A stretch of 64,000 nucleotides of DNA from Phyllobacterium bourgognense (GTDB taxonomy: Bacteria; Pseudomonadota; Alphaproteobacteria; Rhizobiales; Rhizobiaceae): assembly GCF_003337575.1 (NCBI RefSeq), contig NZ_QPJM01000006.1:124001-188000 (forward strand). The letters are read 5' to 3'. Below are positions 26,133 to 34,192 of this stretch, in pieces. Position 1 is the stretch's first letter, and the number at the start of each line of letters is the position of its first letter. The translations under genes and the position numbers were made by a program. The notes beneath the pieces are model-generated. The model made no database searches. It was not told the origin of the DNA and saw only the letters and a list, made by a program, of their open reading frames with translations.

Positions 26133-26872
26133 TTGAACAGCGTGATGCTCATTGCACCGCCCAGGTCGCCTTCGGCGCCGCCTTCTTTCGGATAACCGGA
26201 GATGTCCATCTCCCCCTTGGGTGTTCCGTGGCAGCTGAGGCACGAAGCAGAATAATATTCGGGAATGAGCATGCGAAACGCAGGACGTCCATTCATGGAC
26301 ACCTCTTCCACGAAAGGCTTGCCTTTTGGCCAGTCGGCGGACTTGAATTTCTGTTCGATGACCTGCTGCTCCCACTGGTCAGGCAGGGCCTTGCGATTTC
26401 GCACCAGTTCCTTCGGAGCCGTCACCTTCATCTTTGCCTGATCGCCGACTTTTTCCCCGAACCGTTCGTTGACGAGACGGGCAAACGTGGCGGGAATGAA
26501 GCCCTTGAAACCCACGCCCTCTACATCGATCATCTTTTGATGCTCATCGACGACTTCGCGCAAGGCAGCGACCTGGGCATCAAAAAGCTTTTTGTCGTCC
26601 GCATCGAAACTGTCTTCTGGCGCAGGTTTTCCCTTGTCGAAGATTTCAAGCGTCTCGTCAGCAACACGTTGCCCCGTCAGATGCTTGTCGCCTATCGATG
26701 CGTCGTTGATCAGTTTTTGGTGGCCGGAAATCACAGTGCGTCCAGCACGCAGGAACGCCGCGAGCCTCTCTCCCGTCGCGATGTCATTGCTGTCGTCTGC
26801 GGCGACCGCACCTGCAAAAGCGCAAACCACAACCCCTGCTAGAAAAACTCCGCACCTCAGACCGCGATGCAT
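26129..26872 (-). CDS. Periplasmic c-heme DUF3365 sensor protein
   Basis: 247 residues with a signal peptide to about residue 25 (FAGAVAADD). A single heme-c motif, CLSCHG at 211-216, lies in the DUF3365 (Tll0287-like) domain, whose PAS-like fold is thought to sense redox or gas ligands. The ATG at 26872 has GGGGAA upstream. It overlaps the hybrid kinase by 4 bases and is the first gene of the operon, so heme redox state or ligand binding is probably the input for the phosphorelay (inference from order and coupling). Confidence 0.88.
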   Translation of the reverse strand: MHRGLRCGVFLAGVVVCAFAGAVAADDSNDIATGERLAAFLRAGRTVISGHQKLINDASIGDKHLTGQRVADETLEIFDKGKPAPEDSFDADDKKLFDAQVAALREVVDEHQKMIDVEGVGFKGFIPATFARLVNERFGEKVGDQAKMKVTAPKELVRNRKALPDQWEQQVIEQKFKSADWPKGKPFVEEVSMNGRPAFRMLIPEYYSASCLSCHGTPKGEMDISGYPKEGGAEGDLGGAMSITLFK

Positions 26873-27178
26873 GGTGGTTCCCCGTATTTTATTGATTATG
26901 GGAAGAGTGTAACAGACGCTTGAAAGATTCAAAAGCGCCCCATTGGGGTGTCCCTTGTAGCACTATTCGAACCGGCAGAAGGTTCTCGATTCCATGACGC
27001 GGCGCAGACGTGGCTGTGGGCGGTTGCGCCACCTTTGGAGCATTGAAAAGCAATCAAAGGACGGGGGTATCCACCAAAGAGACTACGCCTTTCACCCGCC
27101 GTGGCGCATTTTTCTCCGGCTAATTCTAACGGTATAATTACAGGAGTACTCCAAGGGGAACGGGGGCCTTGTAAGCGT
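26873..27178. other. Divergent spacer between heme-sensor operon and GMC gene
   Basis: 306 bases without a convincing gene. A perfect TATAAT lies at 27133-27138 on the plus strand, about 40 bases before the GMC start, but the matching -35 is poor. No repeat and no ECF motif was seen. Open frames on the minus strand here lack domains and a ribosome site. Confidence 0.5.
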
Positions 27179-28777
27179 ATGTTTATCGATGCGAGAGAAC
27201 TTCCAAGCGGATCTGTACTTGACACGGAAATCTGCATTATAGGCGGCGGAGTGGCAGGTATTACGCTTGCTCTGGAATTTGCGCGGCGCGGCATAGAAAC
27301 ATGCGTCCTTGAAGGCGGTGGCCTCAAGTTCAATGCTCGATCGCAAGCCCTCTATCGCAGCGAAAATGTTGGTCTTGATTATGATCTCCACGCCACAAGA
27401 ACGCGGCAACTGGGCGGCAGCTCCAATTGCTGGGGCGGGTGGATACGGCCTTTCATAGACATCGATTTCGAACGACGGGATTGGGTGCCAAACAGCGGCT
27501 GGCCAATCGATCTATCCGAAGTGGAACGCTACTACCACCGTGCAAACGATCTCGTCAAAGTCAACGATCACAGCTTCGAACCGCAGTTCTGGCGCGAGCA
27601 CCTTTCTCCTAAACAGGTTCAGTTGCTGGAGTTGAACGATGGATCGCTCGAGACGATCGTCAGCAAGTTCAGCCCTCCGACGCGGTTTGGACGCGACTAC
27701 CACGCTTCATTAGCCGCGGCCCGGACGACGAAGGTTCTGCTCAACGCCAATGTAACCGAGATCGCCACCAATGATGACGCTGCCATTGTGACCGGTGTCC
27801 ACGTTGTGTCGTCAGCGCAGAAGCCTTTTTTCGTCCGGGCAAAGCGGACGATCCTGGCTGCGGGCGGTATCGAGAACGCCCGGCTTATGCTTCTTTCGAA
27901 CAAGGTGGCGCCGGCTGGGCTTGGCAACGAGCACGATGTGGTGGGCCGTTATTTCATGGAACATCCGCGTATCCGCCAAGGGCAGGTGGTGCCGTCGAGC
28001 ACCGCGGCGGCGTTCCGTTTTTACGATGCGCGCCATACCTATCACAATCCGGAGCTGGCAGTGGATGGCACCAGCGCCAGCGCGCATTTCGGCCTTGCCG
28101 AACACGTGCAGCGGGAGGAAAAACTGGTCCAGTGCCGGACTTATTTCCGCGCGTGCCGGGCAGGCGAAAACAGCGACGTGACCGAACGCTTCCATGAACT
28201 CTACAGCGCAATTCAACGCAGAAATTACCGGGACATCAAGCTGCGAACCTTTGCCACCGTAGCGCGCGGCAGTCCCAACCTGATGGCGTCCTTGATTTAT
28301 CGCAGGCTGAAGCTTGCTGCGAAATCGGATCATTTTCAGATCGAGAGCGTTGTCGAGCCGGTTCCGGATCGCGAGAGCCGTGTCACACTGTCCCGGCAAC
28401 GTGACACTCTCGGCCTGAACCGGGCGGAACTGAACTGGCGGGTGGGCGATCTCGAGAAGCGCACCCACCGGCGGATGCTGGGATTGATGAAACAGCAGCT
28501 TGAAGGTTCAGGCATGGCGCGTGTCGATATGGAGCAGGAGGACGCCGGCCAGCAGCCTTCCATCATCGGGTGCAATCACCACATGGGAACGACACGCATG
28601 CACGTGGACCCGCGCCTTGGCGTGGTGGATCAGAATTGTAAAGTCCACGGCATGCATAATTTGCACATCGCCGGCAGTTCGGTCTTCCCGACATGCGGCA
28701 ATGACATGCCGACGCTGACGATTGTTGCGCTGACCTTGCGCCTTGCCGATCACATCACGATGATGCTTGGAGTTTGA
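27179..28777 (+). CDS. GMC family FAD-dependent oxidoreductase
   Basis: 532 residues. The FAD Rossmann motif is at the N-terminus (TEICIIGGGVAGITLALEFA), followed by TRQLGGSSNCWGGWIRPFID, which contacts FAD, and AKRTILAAGGIENARLML. The GMC C-terminal domain has GCNHHMGTTRMHVDPRLG with the active-site His, and MHNLHIAGSSVFPTCGNDMP. It oxidises a hydroxyl group on a sugar, polyol or alcohol; there is no cytochrome or gamma subunit gene beside it, so it is not a typical gluconate dehydrogenase. No Tat signal, hence probably cytosolic. The ATG was chosen because the FAD motif begins 17 residues after it. Confidence 0.88.
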   Translation: MFIDARELPSGSVLDTEICIIGGGVAGITLALEFARRGIETCVLEGGGLKFNARSQALYRSENVGLDYDLHATRTRQLGGSSNCWGGWIRPFIDIDFERRDWVPNSGWPIDLSEVERYYHRANDLVKVNDHSFEPQFWREHLSPKQVQLLELNDGSLETIVSKFSPPTRFGRDYHASLAAARTTKVLLNANVTEIATNDDAAIVTGVHVVSSAQKPFFVRAKRTILAAGGIENARLMLLSNKVAPAGLGNEHDVVGRYFMEHPRIRQGQVVPSSTAAAFRFYDARHTYHNPELAVDGTSASAHFGLAEHVQREEKLVQCRTYFRACRAGENSDVTERFHELYSAIQRRNYRDIKLRTFATVARGSPNLMASLIYRRLKLAAKSDHFQIESVVEPVPDRESRVTLSRQRDTLGLNRAELNWRVGDLEKRTHRRMLGLMKQQLEGSGMARVDMEQEDAGQQPSIIGCNHHMGTTRMHVDPRLGVVDQNCKVHGMHNLHIAGSSVFPTCGNDMPTLTIVALTLRLADHITMMLGV

Positions 28778-28798
28778 GCGTAACGTCGACTCTGGCTG

Positions 28799-28912
28799 CT
28801 AGCTGTTTCCGGCCCACGACGGCCGGCGTGGTATGCCATCATTGTCCTGCAGAGAGCCATTCGACACACAGCCGCTCACGGCCATTAGTACGAGCATCAA
28901 GATTAGTCGCAT
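28799..28912 (-). CDS. 37-residue lipoprotein
   Basis: A very short gene with strong signals: GGAGG 5 bases before the ATG, a signal sequence MRLILMLVLMAVSGC ending in a lipobox, and a 23-residue polar tail. The mature lipid-anchored peptide would have only 23 residues. It faces the GMC gene with 21 bases between stops. Family not recognised; entericidin-like or Lpp-like roles are guesses. Small lipoproteins of this kind are often missed by annotation. Confidence 0.6.
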   Translation of the reverse strand: MRLILMLVLMAVSGCVSNGSLQDNDGIPRRPSWAGNS

Positions 28913-29264
28913 CTTTGCCTCCAAAAGCGCGGCGCCGCCAACAGACGTATAAAGGGAGGGACCGGGAGCGCTGTTTTGGTTTCCCTGGTGGCGATGCCAA
29001 AAGCTGCACGTTGCGGCGCGCACGGTCAATTCACAAAGGCGTTTGAGAAACGGTGCGACAACGTGGGTTGCAACAACTATTTTCCTGAATTCCGCGAAGA
29101 GCTGATCTACCCTCTGCGCCTTGGCATGAGCGTATTGCCGAATGGCTCGTTCGATCGAGGAAAGGGGGCGGTCACGTTTGTTCGTGGCAGCGAGGTAGAC
29201 GTCAATCGCCCGCCCGACCCCATTCTAAATCTAATGGCAGTCGCGCCCGCGGTCCTAGTATCGC
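28913..29264. other. Spacer before the methyltransferase remnant
   Basis: About 350 bases. Open frames here (for example 28976-29299 on the plus strand) have no domain I recognise and no good ribosome site. It may be decayed sequence belonging to the same phage-derived patch as the methyltransferase remnant. Confidence 0.45.
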
Positions 29265-29573
29265 ATGCCGAGCAAGAGCGCCACACCCAACACCTGTGAA
29301 CTTCGACGGCTATCCTTGGCGGGCAAGGTTTATATCGTCACTGGCGGCTATCCCTGCCAGCCTTTCTCCTTTGCCGGAAAGCGCCAAGGCGACGCCGACC
29401 CGCGCCATCTTTCGCCGCGATCCTCGACAAACGATCTAACCTTCAACCCGAACTTTTCGGATTGGATCATGGGCTGGCCAATCGGATGGACCGATCCGAT
29501 GCAGCCGGTAACGGGGTGGTCAGCCTGGCTGCAGCTTATGCGTGGCGAACTCTCAAGGCTGCCCACTATCTGA
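29265..29573 (+). pseudogene. Decayed phage-type cytosine-5 DNA methyltransferase
   Basis: The catalytic motif IV is intact: VTGGYPCQPFSFAGKRQGDA, then DPRHL. Just upstream the expected NFDGYPWR is found one frame over, and one extra G at about 29320 (in GGCGGGCAAGG) would join them, so a single-base deletion has occurred. After DPRHL about 150 residues of the family are missing and the frame jumps to the C-terminal FNPNFSDWIMGWPIGWTDPM with VTGWSAWL, typical of phage methylases. The gene is thus frameshifted and internally deleted. It marks a former prophage or island near the tRNA-Met gene. Confidence 0.75.
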
Positions 29574-29605
29574 GTTGAGACAATGGGGCAGGCAAGGCTT
29601 CAAAA

Positions 29606-29642
29606 CGGTCTCAAACGGCCTTTGAAGGCCATTTTGAGACCG
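29606..29642. repeat. Strong inverted repeat upstream of the RTX gene
   Basis: CGGTCTCAAA, CGGCCTTTGAAGGCC, TTTTGAGACCG: a near-perfect 37-base palindrome. There is no T-run after it, so it is not a classical terminator; it could be a terminator of the decayed unit, an operator or a recombination scar. Confidence 0.55.
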
Positions 29643-29812
29643 CAGGCAACGGCGAGCACGGTCTGCTGCAAAAAACCAATCCATGCGATTTAAGTATTTT
29701 GTAGTATAGTTGATTTGTGTTCTCAATAAAAAGGCGTAGACTTCCTTTGTTGGTTGCGGGGTAACAGGCCCTCGGGGAGGACATCGGCTCGTGCAGCCCG
29801 TCAGGGGAGTGC

Positions 29813-31024
29813 ATGATCATGGCTTCTATTTTACCTCAATCCATTTTCGATCTGCTCAAGGTCTGGAACGGCGGATGGTTACCTCCGGTGTCGGGCGACA
29901 GCCGGAACAACACGCTTGACGGCACGGATACCATGAACAACCCTGCCAATGACGATCTGCGTGGTCTTGGCGGCAATGACACGCTAAACGGTCTTGCGGG
30001 TAATGACCGGCTTGAGGGCGGCGACGGTTCTGATACGCTTAACGGCGGCGCTGGCAGCGACCAGCTCTATGGCGGAACCAATGTTCTCCTTCCGCTCGAA
30101 GTCCTCAATGGCGGCGATGGTAACGACTATATCGAAGGTGGTGCCGGCGCCGATACCATAAATGGCGGCAACGGCAATGATACAGCCAGCTACGAAAGTT
30201 CACAGCAAGGGGTAACAGTAGCACTTGCGATTGCCGGAGTCGGTGTTGCCCTTGGTGGTGACGCCGCTCTCGATGTGCTCATAGGCATCGAAAATCTCGT
30301 CGGTTCCGATCAGGTTGACTCGCTCACCGGCGATGGAGGTAACAACATCCTCATCGGCCTTGACGGTAAAGATACGCTGAATGGTGGTGATGGCAATGAC
30401 ACGCTGATCGGCGGCGCTGGAGCGGATATACTCAATGGTGGGGCTGGCAACGATACGGTCGACTATTCGACATCGGCATCGGTTGATGGCGTCACGGTTG
30501 ACTTGCTCGATTCCAATTTTATCGGCGGCGATGCACAAGGGGATACGCTCAACAATATTCAAAGCATCACCGGGTCTGATTTTGATGACACTATCCGAGG
30601 TGATTCTGGAAACAACGTCCTGCGTGGTGGACTTGGGGCCGACTACATCAGTGCTGAAGGACCGACCATTCTCAATCCCGCCGGAAACGATGTATTGATC
30701 GGCGGATGGGGGAGTGACGAACTGTTTTGTCGTGATGGTCCATCTTCTGTGGACAGGATCGTTTACGAGAATTATTTTGATAGTCGGCTAGGTGACTTTG
30801 ATAGAATTTCCGTCGACGCAGAAGACATCTTAGATCTTCGCTTGATCGATGCTAACGACATCGAGGTCGGCGATCAGGCATTCGTCAAAGTTTCAGTTAG
30901 CTCGCCTAACTCACTTCATATTGGCCAGCTTGCGGTGATTCATGGCGATATTTATCTTGAGACTGGCGTGGTTGATATGCGCATTCATCTCGTGGGTGGA
31001 GTTGAGCCCCAATTCATATTGTAG
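29813..31024 (+). CDS. RTX calcium-binding repeat protein
   Basis: 403 residues, rich in Gly, Asp and Asn. Blocks of the nonapeptide GGxGxDxLx repeat are at about residues 55-85 (NDRLEGGDGSDTLNGGAGSD), 100-125, 180-220 and 255-295. These form calcium-loaded beta-rolls, normally in proteins exported by type I secretion. There is no N-terminal signal peptide, as expected for that route, and no HlyB/HlyD genes in the window. AGGGGAG lies 5 bases before the ATG. The terminal domain (about 305-403) is not recognised and no enzyme domain is seen. The accessory setting suggests acquisition. Confidence 0.85.
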   Translation: MIMASILPQSIFDLLKVWNGGWLPPVSGDSRNNTLDGTDTMNNPANDDLRGLGGNDTLNGLAGNDRLEGGDGSDTLNGGAGSDQLYGGTNVLLPLEVLNGGDGNDYIEGGAGADTINGGNGNDTASYESSQQGVTVALAIAGVGVALGGDAALDVLIGIENLVGSDQVDSLTGDGGNNILIGLDGKDTLNGGDGNDTLIGGAGADILNGGAGNDTVDYSTSASVDGVTVDLLDSNFIGGDAQGDTLNNIQSITGSDFDDTIRGDSGNNVLRGGLGADYISAEGPTILNPAGNDVLIGGWGSDELFCRDGPSSVDRIVYENYFDSRLGDFDRISVDAEDILDLRLIDANDIEVGDQAFVKVSVSSPNSLHIGQLAVIHGDIYLETGVVDMRIHLVGGVEPQFIL

Positions 31025-31079
31025 TCTTTGTAGGCAGTTACTTAATCTGACCAAGCGCGTTCCTTGTGGTCGATGCAAA

Positions 31080-31110
31080 CACGGCGGAAGGTAAGGCACC
31101 TTCTGCCGTG
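31080..31110 (+). terminator. Hairpin after the RTX gene
   Basis: CACGGCGGAAGGT and ACCTTCTGCCGTG pair over 13 positions with one mismatch and a 5-base loop. The tail is not T-rich, so Rho-independent activity is uncertain. The rest of 31025-31411 holds nothing I can name. Confidence 0.5.
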
Positions 31111-31411
31111 AAGATATGGAATGTCGGTGGCTTGCGGCTGGGTGGTGGTCCCTCCGCAAATGCTCAAAAATCATTGTCTAGTTGCACCGTAGCAGAATTG
31201 CGGTGGCCCTAAGAAACCCTGTTGCTCTAAAACCAGCTGACAAAAAATTCAGAAAGTCGCGACAAGCTACATTCAAGGTGAGCGCGGGAGCTACTTCCAT
31301 CGACTTCTAGCGGCGTATCCCATGCTGGGACTGACGGAGCTTGAATCGAGTATGGTAGGAATGGTATGAGTATCCTGCGTAAGCTATTGATATTACTAGA
31401 ATTTGAGAAAA

Positions 31412-31488
31412 TGGTAGCGAAGGAGGGATTCGAACCCCCGACACAAGGATTATGATTCCTCTGCTCTAACCTACTGAGCTACTTCGCC
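31412..31488 (-). tRNA. tRNA-Met (CAT), elongator
   Basis: 77 bases with a complete cloverleaf: acceptor stem GGCGAAG/CTTCGCT, D stem GCTC/GAGC, anticodon stem GAGGA/TCCTT with loop ATCATAA (anticodon CAT), T arm GGGGG-TTCGAAT-CCCTC and encoded CCA. The 1-72 G-T pair and the anticodon stem lacking three G-C pairs exclude the initiator. A lysidine-type tRNA-Ile(CAT) is less likely because the whole sequence resembles alphaproteobacterial elongator tRNA-Met. Confidence 0.95.
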
Positions 31489-31671
31489 CCATATGTCTCG
31501 CGACCCATAGATGGTTTGCCTGCAAAAGGAACCGGGAGGCCGCGCTGTCAAATCGACAGGGACGGGGCGGGATATATGGGGGTGGCAACACGCTGTCAAG
31601 CAATGTTACGCCGATACCGACGAGAATTCACTCCGACAGGTACCCGTAGCTGAAACTGAAGTTGCGAAAGC

Positions 31672-31824
31672 GCTGTGCGTGGTTCGACAGGCTCACCATG
31701 AGGGAGATCGGTGGGCTGCGAGCCAATCACCAGTCTTGCAGGGCTTGGCTCCTAGCTATCAGCCCACATCCCTCATGGTGAGCTTCTTCATCGTGAGCCT
31801 GTCGAACGACGAACCACGCACAGC
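31672..31824. repeat. REP-type inverted pair (copy 4)
   Basis: Left arm GCTGTGCGTGGTTCGACAGG continues TCACCATGAGGGA. The right arm starts near 31768 (CATCCCTCATGGTGAGC) and ends GAACCACGCACAGC, with an insertion. The remainder of 31489-31912 (tRNA upstream side and start of the sugar operon) shows no further feature. Confidence 0.75.
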
Positions 31825-31912
31825 AGCAATGCAAAGTTGAAAATGCGATTCCCTTGGAAGTACGTCGTCCAGCACTTGTCATAGTTTCGTCGTACGGATA
31901 TTGGATGCGGAC

Positions 31913-32893
31913 ATGAACAAGGCTGAAAAGATGGCTCCACGGATTGCAGTGCTGGGTTGCGGTTACTGGGGGAGCAACCATATCCGTACATTGAAGAGCC
32001 TCGGCGCTCTTTATGCCGTCTCCGACCAGAATAGCGATCGTGCTGCCGGCTTTGCCGCCGAGCAGGACGTTTTGCATATAGAGGTCGAGGATCTTTTCAC
32101 CCATCCGGATGTCGACGCCATCGTCATGGCCCTGCCGCCGCAGTTCCATGCGGAAGCGGCTATTCGCGCGGTCACAAATGGCAAGGATGTGCTGGTCGAA
32201 AAGCCGATCGCCTTGACAGTTCCCGATGCGGAAGCTGCGGTGAGGGCCGCGCACGACAATGGCCGCATCTTCATGGTCGGCCACGTTTTGCGGTTTCATC
32301 CTGCATTCGAAAAGCTGCTCGATCTTATCAAGGCCGGGGATCTCGGCAAGGTGCGCTATATCCACTCGCATCGGCTTGGTCTCGGGAAGTTCCACACCGA
32401 GAACGATGCTCTGTGGGATCTTGCGCCGCATGATCTGTCGATGATCCTGGCGATCACGGAAACCGAGCCGCTGGAGGTGCGCGGCGAGGGTGCTGCCGTG
32501 CTGGATCACTTGAGCGATTTCGCTCATCTTCATTTGCGTTTTCCCAACAATGTGCGCGGTCACCTGTTTGCCTCGCGGCTAAACCCCTATCGCGAACGCC
32601 GCCTGACCGTGGTCGGTACGAAAGCGATGGCGGTGTTCGACGACATGGAGCAATGGGACAAGAAGCTCGCCGTCTACAAGCATTCGATCTGGCAGGATGA
32701 CGGCCAGTGGGCCTCGACGACGGAAGAGCCGACATACGTCAAGGTTGCGCAGGGCATGCCGCTGACGCGCGAGTGCCAGAATTTTATCGAGAGCATCCAG
32801 ACGCGCAAGCAACCGAAAACGGACGGCGAAGAAGCAATCCGCGTCTTGCGGATACTCACGGCCGGTACTGTTGCTCATAACAAGAGTGAGTGA
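31913..32893 (+). CDS. Gfo/Idh/MocA-family sugar dehydrogenase
   Basis: 326 residues. The N-terminal NAD(P) domain reads RIAVLGCGYWGSNHIRTLKS; EKPIALTVPDAEAAV holds the conserved Lys-Pro, followed by MVGHVLRFHPAFEKLL and, near residue 170, NDALWDLAPHDLSMIL with the catalytic-type Asp/His pair. The closest kind is WlbA/WbpB, which oxidises C3 of UDP-N-acetyl-glucosaminuronate so that a DegT aminotransferase can act. Exactly such a gene follows 140 bases later. No clear ribosome site; ATG 31913 was chosen over TTG 31901 and ATG 31931. Confidence 0.85.
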   Translation: MNKAEKMAPRIAVLGCGYWGSNHIRTLKSLGALYAVSDQNSDRAAGFAAEQDVLHIEVEDLFTHPDVDAIVMALPPQFHAEAAIRAVTNGKDVLVEKPIALTVPDAEAAVRAAHDNGRIFMVGHVLRFHPAFEKLLDLIKAGDLGKVRYIHSHRLGLGKFHTENDALWDLAPHDLSMILAITETEPLEVRGEGAAVLDHLSDFAHLHLRFPNNVRGHLFASRLNPYRERRLTVVGTKAMAVFDDMEQWDKKLAVYKHSIWQDDGQWASTTEEPTYVKVAQGMPLTRECQNFIESIQTRKQPKTDGEEAIRVLRILTAGTVAHNKSE

Positions 32894-33033
32894 GCATTCA
32901 GCCGCATTGCTCTCTTTTGCAACCATTGTTACAAGGCCCCACAAACTTTGAACAGCAAGCTATGGCAGACCTATCGCTGCCTCTTTAGAGACTTGCTTGA
33001 CCGCGACAGATTCGCGGAAGACAGATTGGAGCA

Positions 33034-34161
33034 ATGATGCAGTTCATCGATCTCGGCGCGCAGCGTGAACGGATTAGCGGCAAACTCGACGCGGCGATCG
33101 CCAAGGTCGTGCGCGAAGGCAAATATATCCTGGGGCCGGAAGTTGCCGAGTTTGAAAAACGTCTGGCCGAATATATCGGTGTCGAGCACGTTGTCGCCTG
33201 CGCCAATGGCACGGACGCGCTGCTTATTCCGCTGATGGCCAAGGGGATCGGTCCCGGCGATGCTGTGTTCTGTCCAAGTTTCACCTTTGCCGCAACGGCC
33301 GAAGTGGTGGCATTGGCCGGCGCAGAACCGGTTTTTGTCGATGTTGACCCCGACACCTACAATATCGATGTGAAGCAGCTCGAAGCCGCTATTGCCGCTG
33401 TGCGCGCGGAAGGCAGGCTGAAGCCGAAAGCGATCATTCCTGTCGATCTGTTTGGGCTGGCCGCCGATTATACGTCGCTGTCTGCAGTGGCGGCCCGCGA
33501 GAACCTGTTCGTCATCGAGGACGCGGCGCAATCTATCGGCGGTAAGCGCGACAATGCCATGTGTGGCGCCTTCGGCGATGTGGGAGCGACGAGCTTTTAC
33601 CCTGCCAAGCCGCTCGGCTGCTATGGCGATGGCGGTGCCATGTTCACCAATGATGCGGCGTTCGCTGATTTGCTGCGTTCCGTCCTGTTCCATGGCAAGG
33701 GCGAGACGCAGTATGACAATGTGCGTATCGGCCTGAATTCGCGCCTCGATACTATTCAAGCGGCGATCCTCATCGAAAAGCTCGCAATTCTCGAAGACGA
33801 GATGGAGGCGCGGCAGGTGATTGCCAGGCGCTATGCCAATGGCCTCAAGGATGTCGTCAAAGTGGCATTGATGCCGGAAGGCTCACGTTCGGCTTGGGCA
33901 CAATATGCGATCGAGACGGAGAATCGCGATGGATTGAAGGCGCACCTGCAGGCCAATGGAATTCCGTCGGTGATTTATTATGTCAAGCCGCTGCATTTGC
34001 AGGAGGCCTATGCTCATTACATGCGAGCGCCGGGCGGTTTGCCGGTTTCTGAAACATTGCCGAAGAACATACTGTGCCTGCCCATGCATCCATATTTGAG
34101 CAATGATGACCAGGACCGGATTATCGGCACCATCCGCGGGTTCCATGAAAAAGGGGCCTGA
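33034..34161 (+). CDS. DegT/DnrJ/EryC1-family sugar aminotransferase
   Basis: 375 residues. PLP-dependent: the internal-aldimine Lys is in ATSFYPAKPLGCYGDGG, preceded by LFVIEDAAQSIGGKRDNAMC (cofactor Asp and Gln). The N-terminal MQFIDLGAQRERISGKLDAA and GKYILGPEVAEFEKRLAEYI are typical of WlbC/WbpE, which aminates 3-keto-UDP-GlcNAcA. With the dehydrogenase upstream this points to a 2,3-diamino sugar for lipopolysaccharide or another glycan. GGAG lies 4-7 bases before two adjacent ATGs. Confidence 0.9.
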   Translation: MMQFIDLGAQRERISGKLDAAIAKVVREGKYILGPEVAEFEKRLAEYIGVEHVVACANGTDALLIPLMAKGIGPGDAVFCPSFTFAATAEVVALAGAEPVFVDVDPDTYNIDVKQLEAAIAAVRAEGRLKPKAIIPVDLFGLAADYTSLSAVAARENLFVIEDAAQSIGGKRDNAMCGAFGDVGATSFYPAKPLGCYGDGGAMFTNDAAFADLLRSVLFHGKGETQYDNVRIGLNSRLDTIQAAILIEKLAILEDEMEARQVIARRYANGLKDVVKVALMPEGSRSAWAQYAIETENRDGLKAHLQANGIPSVIYYVKPLHLQEAYAHYMRAPGGLPVSETLPKNILCLPMHPYLSNDDQDRIIGTIRGFHEKGA

Positions 34162-34168
34162 CGGCCCC
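34153..34168. terminator. Terminator overlapping the aminotransferase stop codon
   Basis: GGGGCC-TGAC-GGCCCC with an upstream A-run and downstream ATTTCCTT. The loop contains the TGA stop. It can serve both this gene and the convergent mnmA. Confidence 0.7.
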
Positions 34169-34192
34169 ATTTCCTTCATCGAACTGATCTGA

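Noticed and set aside
25320-26195. 291-codon plus-strand frame
   Set aside because: Antisense shadow of the hybrid histidine kinase, whose domains are complete on the minus strand.
28976-29299. 107-codon open frame before the methylase remnant
   Set aside because: No domain, no ribosome site, and it overlaps the decayed methylase in another frame.
29900-30720. Spaced short repeats that look array-like
   Set aside because: They are the in-frame GGxGxDxLx codons of the RTX gene. Repeats vary and there are no unique spacers, so this is not a CRISPR array.
31412-31488. Attachment-site duplication of the tRNA-Met 3' end
   Set aside because: No second copy of the tRNA 3' sequence was found by eye in the 2.5 kb holding the phage methylase remnant or elsewhere in the window.
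31366-31500. Short peptide frame ending in VAKEGFEPPTQGL next to tRNA-Met
   Set aside because: This peptide is the well-known false translation of tRNA sequence read in antisense.
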